Position numbers and translations under genes: made by a program | In this document: positions 1 to 9,758 of the stretch, one piece after another | Numbering within the stretch: the stretch's first letter is position 1 | Layout of the letters: every line of letters starts with the position of its first letter | Assembly (NCBI GenBank): GCA_023457535.1 | Contig: JAEWLN010000151.1 | Coordinates: 1-16,491, forward strand | From: Bacteroidota bacterium | GTDB taxonomy: Bacteria > Bacteroidota > Bacteroidia > Flavobacteriales > Flavobacteriaceae | Direction: 5' to 3' | Length of the DNA stretch: 16,491 nucleotides | The notes under the pieces: generated by a model | What the model was told of the DNA's origin: nothing | The model's database searches: none | What the model saw: only the letters and a program-made list of their open reading frames with translations

Positions 1-2
1 CC

Positions 3-521
3 GCGTCGCGCATTGTCATGGGCGTGTTGTCTGTGCCGTTGATGGCCGGGCTCATCCGGTTGTGCCGTGATGCCGAATCGGGTCAGGGTGCCAATCTGGG
101 GACGGTTTTCCAGTATTTTAAGGGACATTATTTTTCAGACTTATTTGTTGCCGGGCTGCTGATCAACCTGTTTACGTTTGCGCTCGGACTTGGCGCGGAA
201 TACATGCTTGAGATCAGTGTGGCAGCGGCCGCCGCTTTGATGGTACTCACCGTAGTGGTCTCTGTGCTGACCACGTTGTTCGTGCCGTTTATTGTTTTGG
301 GCGATCTTCCTCCGTTGGAGGCCATCGGCGCGAGCATAACGGTTGTGGGCAAAAAATTCGGGACCATCTTTTTGCTGTTGCTGACCTCGGGAATCATGGC
401 GTTGTTTGGCCTTTTGGCTTGTTGTGTCGGGGTTGTGTTTACCCTTCCGATCATCGCAGCGTGCCAGTATGCTGTTTACGCGCAATCGGTCGGGGTGGCC
501 AACACGCACGGGCCGGGTTAA
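3..521 (+). CDS. Multi-pass membrane protein, 5' end cut off by the window
   Basis: The reading frame is already open at base 3 and ends with TAA at 519-521, so the gene starts outside the window. The visible 172 residues are rich in Leu, Val, Ala and Phe and form about four hydrophobic segments: roughly an LFVAGLLINLFTFALGL stretch, an AAAAALMVLTVVVSVLTTLFV stretch, a FLLLLTSGIMALFGLLACCVG stretch and a VVFTLPIIAACQYAVYA stretch. The internal ATG at 18 is probably not the true start, because coding-like sequence continues upstream of it. The topology resembles the uncharacterised membrane proteins often seen in Flavobacteriaceae (DUF975-like or BPSS1780-like shapes), but I recognise no signature motif. 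I assign no function. It ends 140 nt before the hybrid kinase. Confidence 0.75.
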   Translation, partial: ASRIVMGVLSVPLMAGLIRLCRDAESGQGANLGTVFQYFKGHYFSDLFVAGLLINLFTFALGLGAEYMLEISVAAAAALMVLTVVVSVLTTLFVPFIVLGDLPPLEAIGASITVVGKKFGTIFLLLLTSGIMALFGLLACCVGVVFTLPIIAACQYAVYAQSVGVANTHGPG

Positions 522-560
522 AGAAATGTTAATAACTGGTGCTATTTTTCTTGCTGTTTT

Positions 561-593
561 ATTGCGGCAAACGCTTGACTTTTGCTATTTTAG
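561..593 (+). promoter_or_regulatory. Possible promoter for the hybrid kinase gene
   Basis: ATTG (561-564) is followed after 21 nt by TATTTTAG (586-593), an imperfect match to the Bacteroidota -7 element TAnnTTTG. A transcript would start near base 600. That would put the most upstream ATG of the frame (539) before the transcript and favour the ATG at 611 or 662. The match is weak. Confidence 0.3.
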
Positions 594-661
594 CTTTTTT
601 ATGCCACCACATGCTCGCCAGTTTACCCGTGTGTTCTCCTTTTTTATCGGCCATCTGTACG

Positions 662-4111
<3,450 letters not shown>

Positions 4112-4121
4112 ATTCTACGAT

Positions 4122-4982
4122 ATGAAATGGTCAGGCAGAAGAGAAAGTGGAAACGTTGAGGACCGTCGCGGCATGTCCGGCGGTAAGATCGCGTTGGGTG
4201 GTGGCGTAATCGGGATCGTCGCGGTGTTGATCAACCTGTTTATGGGCGGCGATTCATCGCAGCTGCTGGAACAGGTACAACAGCAAATGCAACAGGGACA
4301 AACCGAACAGGTACCGCTGAGCCCGGAAGATCAGGAAATGGGCCGATTCGTGAAAGTGGTGCTCGCCGATACAGAAGACGCCTGGCACGCGATTTTTCGC
4401 GAGAACGGCATGACGTACCAGGAACCGCAACTGGTGTTGTTTCGAAGCAGCGTCCAGACGGCCTGTGGCGGCGCATCCTCGGCATCGGGGCCATTTTATT
4501 GCCCGGGCGACCGCAAAGTATACATGGATCTTGCATTTTTCGAAGAACTGCAAACGCGGTTCGGGGCAAAAGGCGGCGATTTTGCGATCGCTTACGTCAT
4601 CGCGCATGAAATAGGACATCACGTGCAAACGCTGCTCGGCACATCGGCCAAGATGCGCGAACGCCAGCAATCGCTGTCTGAAACAGAAGCCAACCAGTTA
4701 TCTGTAGCGCTCGAACTCCAGGCTGACTTTTACGCGGGGGTCTGGGCGCATTACGGCCAGCAAAAAAACCAGTTCCTTGAACCCGGCGACATCGAAGAGG
4801 CGCTCAGTGCCGCACATGCCGTTGGAGACGATGCGATCCAGAAAAAAATGCAGGGCCATGTCGTACCGGACGCTTTTACGCACGGCACTTCTGAACAACG
4901 CATGTACTGGTTCAAACGCGGATTTGAATCGGGCGATGTAAAACAAGGCGATACGTTTGCGCAAATGGGCATCCGGTTGTAA
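4122..4982 (+). CDS. Neutral zinc metallopeptidase, YpfJ/Zn_peptidase family
   Basis: The 286-residue protein has the layout of the YpfJ family (Pfam Zn_peptidase): a charged N terminus containing RRESGNVEDRRG, a glycine-rich transmembrane helix at about residues 23-43, a Gln-rich stretch, then the catalytic domain. The zinc site HEIGHH is at residues 162-167, with Glu163 as the expected catalytic base and His162/His166 as ligands. A downstream ELQADFYAGVWAH segment probably supplies the third ligand region. A conserved-looking pair of Cys residues (CGGASS and FYCPGD) may form a disulfide, as is common in this family. The catalytic domain should face the periplasm. The start is 10 nt after the kinase stop, which suggests co-transcription, but no functional link between the two is established. 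Family assignment is firm; the substrate is unknown. Confidence 0.93.
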   Translation: MKWSGRRESGNVEDRRGMSGGKIALGGGVIGIVAVLINLFMGGDSSQLLEQVQQQMQQGQTEQVPLSPEDQEMGRFVKVVLADTEDAWHAIFRENGMTYQEPQLVLFRSSVQTACGGASSASGPFYCPGDRKVYMDLAFFEELQTRFGAKGGDFAIAYVIAHEIGHHVQTLLGTSAKMRERQQSLSETEANQLSVALELQADFYAGVWAHYGQQKNQFLEPGDIEEALSAAHAVGDDAIQKKMQGHVVPDAFTHGTSEQRMYWFKRGFESGDVKQGDTFAQMGIRL

Positions 4983-5007
4983 CGATTAGATTGACGCAAC
5001 TTTTGTG

Positions 5008-5015
5008 TATCTTTA
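5008..5015 (+). promoter_or_regulatory. Possible -7 element for the secreted protein gene
   Basis: TATCTTTA differs at one position from TAnnTTTG. A start near 5022 would give a leader of about 10 nt before the ATG at 5032. The nearest upstream TTG (4991-4993) is only 14 nt away, shorter than the usual spacing, so support is limited. Confidence 0.3.
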
Positions 5016-5031
5016 CGCAAATCCCTCCCCA

Positions 5032-5532
5032 ATGAGACGACTCTTTATCTGGCCTGCGTTGCTGTTCGCGCTGGCCGGCCAATCCCAGAACGAACTGCCC
5101 GAAAGATCGGGTTTTACGCTTAATGTCAAGCGCAACGCAACGCAAACTTTCGTACAGCAAATCAATCCGGGGCCGTATTTTCCGCAAACGGGAGCACTCC
5201 AGCTTTATCCGAATGAAAGAGTTTTTGTGGAAGTCGAAATAAAAGCCGACACCATCTTTTCGATGAAAACCGTTCGCGAGAACCTGCATCCGCAGCGTAC
5301 GCTCGAAATCGAATTTTGCCAATCGGAAAGCAAAACCGGCGCGCGGCCTTCCGAGCTATGGGTCAAAAATCCGCTCGCAACCAGGGTCAGCTTCAATGTC
5401 CTTGCCCACTCGGTGACAGAGAGCGCCTGGCAGAGCCGCGCGGAGCACGTGCTGCCCGTAAGGACCGGACACGCGCTCTGGAAAAAAGAAATCGTGAGTT
5501 CGCTCGTGCTCAAAGATTGGAAACTCCCATAG
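5032..5532 (+). CDS. Small secreted protein of unknown function
   Basis: From the ATG at 5032 the product is 166 residues. It opens with a typical signal peptide: MRR, a hydrophobic core (LFIWPALLFALAG), then QSQ, with likely cleavage near AGQSQ. No lipobox cysteine is visible, so it is probably periplasmic or outer-membrane associated. The mature part alternates polar and hydrophobic residues, suggesting a beta-rich fold, and has one cysteine. A GTG at 5005 would add nine residues ahead of the signal peptide. I reject it because the extra residues spoil the signal peptide and overlap the possible -7 element. I do not recognise the family. The gene lies 49 nt downstream of the metallopeptidase and converges on rluD with a 19-nt gap that holds no visible terminator hairpin. 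Confidence 0.7.
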   Translation: MRRLFIWPALLFALAGQSQNELPERSGFTLNVKRNATQTFVQQINPGPYFPQTGALQLYPNERVFVEVEIKADTIFSMKTVRENLHPQRTLEIEFCQSESKTGARPSELWVKNPLATRVSFNVLAHSVTESAWQSRAEHVLPVRTGHALWKKEIVSSLVLKDWKLP

Positions 5533-5551
5533 CATCTTTGCGACCGACAAA

Positions 5552-6595
5552 TTATTCCTCGTCGTCGAGCATGTTGAGTTTGGAATAACCGCGCCACTTT
5601 TCGATCAGCGCCTGCATGTCCTGGGGCAATTCGGTGTCAAAGCGCATCAAATCGCCGGTTTGCGGATGCACAAAACCGAGCGTCTTGGCGTGCAATGCCT
5701 GGCGGGGCATGATTTTAAAGCAATTGTCGATGAATTGCTTGTATTTGGTAAAAGTCGTCCCTTTAAGGACCAGATCGCCGCCATACCGCGCATCGTTGAA
5801 CAGCGGATGACCAATGGATTTCATGTGCGCACGTATCTGGTGCGTCCTGCCGGTTTCGAGCACGCACGCTACCAGCGTTACATACCCAAAACGTTCCAGC
5901 ACGCGGTAATGCGTCACAGCCGGCTTTCCCATTAGCGGATCGTCGTAGAGTGCCATTTGCATGCGGTCCTTGACGTGCCGCCCGATGTAGCCGCCAAGGG
6001 TACCGTGGTCCTCGGCGATATTGCCCCATACCATCGCGACATATTCGCGCTCTGTGGTTTTCTTCTCGAACTGCAGCGCAAGATGGGTCAGCGCAGCTTC
6101 TGTTTTGGCCACGACGAGCAATCCGGTGGTATCTTTGTCGATGCGGTGCACGAGTCCGGGACGGTTGCTCGAGTTCATCGGCAGGTTTTCAAAATGGAAT
6201 GCCAGCGCGTTGACCAATGTACCGGTATAATTGCCATGGCCCGGATGCACGACCAGTCCGGCGGGTTTGTTGATCACCAGTAGCGCATCGTCTTCATAAA
6301 CGATATCGAGCGGAATGTCTTCAGGATCGACGCGGTTCTCAAACGGCGGATGCTCGAGCAAAATCCGGATCACATCATACGGCTTGACTTTGTAATTGGA
6401 CTTTACCGGTAAATCGTTGACATAAATGTTTCCGCTGTCTGCCGCTTTCTGGATTTTGTTGCGCGTGGCATTCGGGATTTGCCCCATCAGGAATTTATCG
6501 ATGCGCAACAATGCTTGTCCTTTGGCTACTTCACACTTGAAGTGTTCGAACAGGTCATCCTCCAAAAGTTCTTGGTTTTCAATTTCGTTATTCAT
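5552..6595 (-). CDS. rluD: Ribosomal large-subunit pseudouridine synthase, RluD/RluA family
   Basis: The enzyme isomerises specific uridines in 23S rRNA to pseudouridine. From the ATG at 6593-6595 the product is 347 residues, the usual family length. An N-terminal S4 RNA-binding domain (about residues 26-85, with LLRIDKFLMGQI and NIYVNDLPVKSNYKV) precedes the catalytic domain. The latter has the hallmark HRIDKDTTGLLV at 150-161, with Asp153 as catalytic aspartate, plus NKPAGLVVHPG and the late ETGRTHQIRAHM motif. An upstream in-frame ATG (6646) would add 17 basic residues lying inside the PASTA gene, so I prefer 6595. There the start overlaps the end of the upstream PASTA frame by 8 nt, which implies co-transcription and perhaps coupled translation. 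RluD versus another RluA-family member rests on overall resemblance, so the exact target uridines are inferred. Confidence 0.93.
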   Translation of the reverse strand: MNNEIENQELLEDDLFEHFKCEVAKGQALLRIDKFLMGQIPNATRNKIQKAADSGNIYVNDLPVKSNYKVKPYDVIRILLEHPPFENRVDPEDIPLDIVYEDDALLVINKPAGLVVHPGHGNYTGTLVNALAFHFENLPMNSSNRPGLVHRIDKDTTGLLVVAKTEAALTHLALQFEKKTTEREYVAMVWGNIAEDHGTLGGYIGRHVKDRMQMALYDDPLMGKPAVTHYRVLERFGYVTLVACVLETGRTHQIRAHMKSIGHPLFNDARYGGDLVLKGTTFTKYKQFIDNCFKIMPRQALHAKTLGFVHPQTGDLMRFDTELPQDMQALIEKWRGYSKLNMLDDEE

Positions 6596-7199
6596 CGCTT
6601 GCTGCTGCACTTTTAATCGAATCCTGAATTTTCTCGCTTTCTTCAAAGCTCACCTTGCCATCGCCGAGTACCAGGTCGATTTTGGAAGATTTGAACACTT
6701 TGTCGCCCGGATTGAGCTTTTTGCCATTGAAATACATCGCCAGCACCATGTCCCTTCCCAAATAAGGTTTGTACGTAATCTTGCCTTCTTCCAGCCCGAG
6801 CGATTTAAGCGTCGGTACGGCCTGACGGTACGTTTTCTCAATCAGGTTTGGGATGCGCACCGTAGTAAACCCCGATGAATTGATCTTGATGTAAATCTTA
6901 CGCCCTTCCTTCACCTTGGCCCCTGCCACAGGATCCTGCTCAACAACCGAATGTTTCGGGAATTCTTTCCTGAAATCCACGCTGTCCAGCAACACATAAT
7001 CCAAATCAACCTCATTGAGTTTGTCTTCGACCTGCTGCTCGCTGAGCCTGCGCAAATCCGGGACGGTGATCTCATTGCCGTGGTCTGTCGTATACGTCAG
7101 CCAATGCATCAGCAAATAACCGATCACCACAATAATCCCCAATGCAATGGCAAGCTGGATAAAAAAAGTTTTACTGGTCAGATAATTCCGTAAAGTCAT
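6588..7199 (-). CDS. Membrane-anchored PASTA domain protein
   Basis: The 203-residue protein has a short cytoplasmic N terminus (MTLRNYLTSK), one transmembrane helix at about 11-34 (FFIQLAIALGIIVVIGYLLMHWL) and a periplasmic part with two clear PASTA repeats. The first runs from ITVPDLRRLSEQQVEDKL to KIYIKINS (about 44-107) and contains the typical VVEQDPVAGAKVKEG turn. The second starts at VRIPNLIEKTYRQAV (about 114-178). PASTA modules bind muropeptides or unlinked peptidoglycan in Ser/Thr kinases and penicillin-binding proteins. Here there is neither a kinase nor a transpeptidase domain, so the protein may be a wall-sensing or scaffold protein, which is inference. It is the first gene of a minus-strand unit with rluD and is divergent from ddl, a peptidoglycan precursor gene. 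The acidic/serine C-terminal tail overlaps the rluD start. Confidence 0.88.
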   Translation of the reverse strand: MTLRNYLTSKTFFIQLAIALGIIVVIGYLLMHWLTYTTDHGNEITVPDLRRLSEQQVEDKLNEVDLDYVLLDSVDFRKEFPKHSVVEQDPVAGAKVKEGRKIYIKINSSGFTTVRIPNLIEKTYRQAVPTLKSLGLEEGKITYKPYLGRDMVLAMYFNGKKLNPGDKVFKSSKIDLVLGDGKVSFEESEKIQDSIKSAAASDE

Positions 7200-7228
7200 A
7201 GCTACAATTTAAGCGCAGGGCGTTGTGG

Positions 7229-7262
7229 CAAAGATATAAATTGTAAAGGTTTCTCGTTTCAA
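7229..7262 (-). promoter_or_regulatory. Promoter of the PASTA protein-rluD unit
   Basis: On the minus strand TATCTTTG (7236 to 7229) matches the Bacteroidota -7 element TAnnTTTG exactly. A TTG (7262 to 7260) lies 23 nt upstream, at the long edge of accepted spacing. The predicted start near 7222 leaves a leader of about 22 nt before the ATG at 7199. Confidence 0.55.
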
Positions 7263-7280
7263 CAAAAAATGATAATTTTG
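7250..7280 (+). promoter_or_regulatory. Promoter of ddl
   Basis: TAATTTTG (7273-7280) matches TAnnTTTG exactly. TTTC (7250-7253), one mismatch from TTTG, sits 19 nt upstream, the ideal spacing. Predicted transcription from about 7287 would produce a leader of roughly 165 nt containing the folded element at 7291-7380 before the ddl start at 7454. Confidence 0.5.
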
Positions 7281-7290
7281 GGTTGGTTCT

Positions 7291-7380
7291 GGATCAGGGA
7301 GCCTGATCCCGCTGTACGCTGTATCTTTTCCCTGCTAAAGACGCAGGAAAAAGGATGCCGCTGCCATCGGGGCTAGGGTT
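7291..7380. repeat. Palindromic, highly folded intergenic element in the ddl leader
   Basis: The stretch contains a perfect 8-bp hairpin GGATCAGG-GAG-CCTGATCC (7291-7309), then a tandem GCTGTA pair (7311-7316 and 7318-7323). A second stem-loop follows: CCTGC (7331-7335) pairs with GCAGG (7343-7347) over a TAAAGAC loop, extended by a T-rich/A-rich stem. The outer AGCCTGAT (7300-7307) can also pair imperfectly with ATCGGGGCT (7366-7374), enclosing the inner stem. The layout, with GGATGCCGCTGCCATC followed by a GGGGCTAGGG end, resembles a palindromic element I remember as repeated between genes in Flavobacterium chromosomes. Only one copy is visible here, so the repeat status is recollection rather than observation. 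It has no coding content on either strand. Confidence 0.55.
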
Positions 7381-7453
7381 TGCCGTAAATTGCAACCTCC
7401 GGCGTCCATCAACCGGCAACACAACAACTTTAAACCTTAAACCTCAAACTTCC

Positions 7454-8428
7454 TTGAAAAATATTGCCATCATCATGGGCGGTTATTCGTCCGAATTTGA
7501 AATTTCGCTCAAAAGCGGCGCCGTGGTCCACCAATACATTGATCGGACCAAATTTTTCCCTTACCCCATTCACATCTTTCGCGAAAAATGGGTGTATGTC
7601 GCGCCGGACGGCTCGGAATTCCCGGTAGACCGCAACGATTTCTCAGTCACGATAGACACGCGCAAAATTACATTCGACTGCGTTTTCAATGCCATCCACG
7701 GCACCCCGGGCGAAGACGGGCTTATGCAAGCCTACTTTGAATTGCTCGGCATTCCGCAAACCTCGTGCGACTATTACCAGGCCGCCCTCACGTTCAACAA
7801 GCGCGATTTGCTGTCCGTGCTCAAGCCTTATGGCATTAAAACCGCCGTATCGTATTACCTGAACCGCGGCGATTCGGTCGACCCGCAGGAAATTGTCGGC
7901 AAAGTAGGGCTTCCGTGCTTTGTCAAGCCCAACAAATCGGGTTCGAGTTTCGGCATTTCGAAAGTCCGGTCAATTGAAGAACTTCCGTCGGCAATCGAGA
8001 ATGCCTACCGCGAAGATTCGGAGATCATCATTGAAAGTTTCCTTGACGGCATCGAAGTGTCCGTTGGCGTGATCGATTACCGCGGGGCCGTTACCGTTCT
8101 GCCGATGACAGAAATCGTATCTGAGAACGATTTTTTCGACTATGAAGCCAAATACCTTGGCAAATCGCAGGAAATTACGCCCGCGCGCCTGTCCGACGAA
8201 TTGACGCAAAAAGTCGCGGCCACGGCCAAAAAAGCATATGAAATTCTCAAAATGAAAGGCTTTTCGCGTAGTGAATTCATCATCGTCGACGGCGAACCGC
8301 ACATGCTCGAAATGAATACCATCCCGGGCCTGACCACGGAAAGCCTGATTCCACAACAGGCGCGCGCGGCCGGCATTTCCCTGACCGATTTATTCACCAA
8401 CGCGATCCAGCTCGCACTCACCTCCTGA
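7454..8428 (+). CDS. ddl: D-alanine--D-alanine ligase (probable TTG start)
   Basis: This ATP-grasp ligase joins two D-Ala to make the dipeptide end of the peptidoglycan stem, in the cytoplasm. Homology begins right at the TTG at 7454, read as (M)KNIAIIMGGYSSEFEIS. The only upstream ATG in frame (7355) would add 33 residues encoded by the folded repeat element and a low-complexity stretch, so I choose TTG, giving 324 residues. Visible motifs are GGYSSE with Glu14 (equivalent to Glu15 of E. coli DdlB), the HGTPGEDG loop (82-89), the ATP-grasp strand CFVKPNKSGSSFGISK (155-170), EIIIESFLDGIEVSVGV, and the C-terminal EMNTIPGLTTESLIPQ that binds metal and product. It is the first gene of a unit with the YetF-like gene, whose ATG begins 1 nt after the ddl stop codon. 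Confidence 0.95.
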   Translation: MKNIAIIMGGYSSEFEISLKSGAVVHQYIDRTKFFPYPIHIFREKWVYVAPDGSEFPVDRNDFSVTIDTRKITFDCVFNAIHGTPGEDGLMQAYFELLGIPQTSCDYYQAALTFNKRDLLSVLKPYGIKTAVSYYLNRGDSVDPQEIVGKVGLPCFVKPNKSGSSFGISKVRSIEELPSAIENAYREDSEIIIESFLDGIEVSVGVIDYRGAVTVLPMTEIVSENDFFDYEAKYLGKSQEITPARLSDELTQKVAATAKKAYEILKMKGFSRSEFIIVDGEPHMLEMNTIPGLTTESLIPQQARAAGISLTDLFTNAIQLALTS

Positions 8429-8429
8429 C

Positions 8430-9122
8430 ATGGAACAGATTTTTGAATGGGAGCGCGTATTGCTCAACGAATTGCCGCTGGGTTTTTTGCTTGAAGTCGT
8501 GTTTCGCTCTGTCGTGATGTTCATCGTGCTGCTTTTTACGCTCAAGCTCACCGGAAAACGCGGCGTGAAGCAATTGTCGGTTTTTGAAACGGTGATCATC
8601 ATCGCGCTCGGGTCTGCGGCCGGCGACCCCATGTTCTATGAAGATGTGGGCATCATCCCGGCCATTACGGTCTTTGCAGTCATTCTCGCAATGTATCGGT
8701 TTGTAACGTATCTGGTAGGCAAAAGCAAAAAATTCGAAGAGTTCATCGAAGGCAAAACAGAATGTCTGATCTCCGAGGGCAAATTTGCAATCGGCGCGTT
8801 TGAAAAAGAAAGTCTCGCGCAGGATGAGTTTTTCTCCGAATTGCGGCTCAATTCGATCGAGCATCTGGGCCAGGTACGCAATGCCTATCTGGAGACATCG
8901 GGCGAAGTCAGCGTCTTTTTCTATCCCGATGACCAGGTAAAATACGGTCTGCCGATCCTGCCGCATCTTTTTGGCAACAAAAGCAAGCATATTCGCGCCC
9001 AGGGACTTTATGCGTGTACGTTTTGCGGACAAACGCAAATGTTGCAACCCGGAACCGCTGAGTGCAAAAGTTGCCAACGCACCGAATGGGTCGAGGCCAT
9101 CAACAGCTTGCGCGTAAACTGA
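8430..9122 (+). CDS. YetF/DUF421 family membrane protein with a C-terminal four-cysteine motif
   Basis: The 230-residue protein has about three N-terminal membrane segments (a helix in LGFLLEVVFRSVVMFIVLLF, a second around FETVIIIALGSAAGDPM, a third around GIIPAITVFAVILAMYRFV) and a cytoplasmic beta-rich domain from about residue 90. The GKRGVKQLSVFETVIIIALGSAAGDP stretch around residues 48-73 is characteristic of the YetF/DUF421 family, whose biochemical role is not settled. After the usual domain end the protein carries C196-x2-C199-x12-C212-x2-C215, spaced like a zinc ribbon or rubredoxin-type knuckle. The start is 1 nt after the ddl stop codon, indicating co-transcription and probably translational coupling. 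The coaD promoter lies across its last codons. Confidence 0.85.
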   Translation: MEQIFEWERVLLNELPLGFLLEVVFRSVVMFIVLLFTLKLTGKRGVKQLSVFETVIIIALGSAAGDPMFYEDVGIIPAITVFAVILAMYRFVTYLVGKSKKFEEFIEGKTECLISEGKFAIGAFEKESLAQDEFFSELRLNSIEHLGQVRNAYLETSGEVSVFFYPDDQVKYGLPILPHLFGNKSKHIRAQGLYACTFCGQTQMLQPGTAECKSCQRTEWVEAINSLRVN

Positions 9123-9137
9123 TTTTTGTTACATTTG
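9108..9137 (+). promoter_or_regulatory. Promoter of coaD
   Basis: TTG (9108-9110), 19 nt, then TACATTTG (9130-9137): a textbook match to TTG-N19-TAnnTTTG. The -33 part lies in the last codons of the YetF-like gene. Expected start is near 9143, only about 8 nt before the coaD ATG, so coaD can be expressed independently of ddl. Confidence 0.7.
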
Positions 9138-9150
9138 ATCAAAATCCATC

Positions 9151-9627
9151 ATGAGAAAAGCCATTTTTCCGGGATCGTTCGACCCTATCACCAACGGCCA
9201 TTACGACATCATTCTGCGCGCCATTCCGTTATTTGACGAAATTGTGGTCGCTATTGGCGTCAACGCCGACAAAAAATACATGTTCACGCTCGGGCAGCGC
9301 AAAAGCTTTATCGAAACGGCGTTCCGGGATTTCCCGAGCGTTTCGGTGGTAACGTATGAGGGCCTGACAATCGATTTGTGCAAAAAACTCAATGCCGGAT
9401 TCATCCTTCGCGGACTGCGCAACCCGGCGGATTTCGAATTTGAAAAGGCCATTGCACACACCAACCGTTTGCTGTCCAAAATAGAAACCGTGTTTTTACT
9501 CACAGCGGCCAAAACGTCTTATATTTCTTCCAGCATTGTGCGCGATGTGATCCGGAACGGCGGCGATTATACGGTTTTGGTCCCCAACTCAGTGCGGCTG
9601 GAAAGCCAGGAACAAAAGAGCATTTGA
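9151..9627 (+). CDS. coaD: Phosphopantetheine adenylyltransferase
   Basis: CoaD transfers AMP from ATP to 4'-phosphopantetheine to give dephospho-CoA, the penultimate step of coenzyme A synthesis. The 158-residue length is standard. The nucleotidyltransferase fingerprint GSFDPITNGH is at residues 8-17, with His17 as the catalytic histidine of the (T/H)xGH motif. RGLRNPADFEFE near the middle forms the substrate loop, and SYISSSIVRDV near residues 123-133 is the ISSS-x-VR motif that contacts ATP phosphates. The ATG at 9151 fits both family length and promoter position. The next gene, NUDIX, is convergent, with a long gap in between containing an inverted-repeat element that may also terminate this transcript. 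Confidence 0.96.
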   Translation: MRKAIFPGSFDPITNGHYDIILRAIPLFDEIVVAIGVNADKKYMFTLGQRKSFIETAFRDFPSVSVVTYEGLTIDLCKKLNAGFILRGLRNPADFEFEKAIAHTNRLLSKIETVFLLTAAKTSYISSSIVRDVIRNGGDYTVLVPNSVRLESQEQKSI

Positions 9628-9631
9628 TTTG

Positions 9632-9758
9632 AAAAATACAGATTTTCTGTAAGGATGTTGCGTTTTAAAAGGTTATTTTTATCCCAGGGAAGGGGGCATT
9701 GGAAGTATACCCCAACAAAATAAAAACGACTTTCGTTTACAGAAAATCTGTACTTTTT
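9632..9758. repeat. 127-bp inverted-repeat (MITE-like) element between coaD and the NUDIX gene
   Basis: The left end AAAAATACAGATTTTCTGTAA (9632-9652, minus its outermost base a 20-mer) and the right end around 9737-9758 are near-perfect reverse complements, separated by about 85 nt. Each end holds its own 15-bp palindrome: TACAGA-TTT-TCTGTA (9637-9651) and TACAGA-AAA-TCTGTA (9738-9752). The interior is also partly self-complementary: CGTTTT near 9661 can pair with AAAACG near 9723-9728. On the plus strand the right palindrome is followed by CTTTTT, and on the minus strand the left one is followed by TTTTT. Each could therefore act as a weak terminator for coaD or NUDIX respectively. No clear target-site duplication and no transposase are visible. 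Confidence 0.6.

Noticed and set aside
539..661. In-frame N-terminal extension of the hybrid kinase from the ATG at 539
   Set aside because: It overlaps the likely promoter (561-593), is poor in charged residues and adds a second hydrophobic stretch not needed by the architecture; the ATG at 662 gives a clean single-anchor kinase.
5005..5031. GTG start for the secreted protein
   Set aside because: It would put nine residues before a good signal peptide and overlaps a -7-like element; the ATG at 5032 is better.
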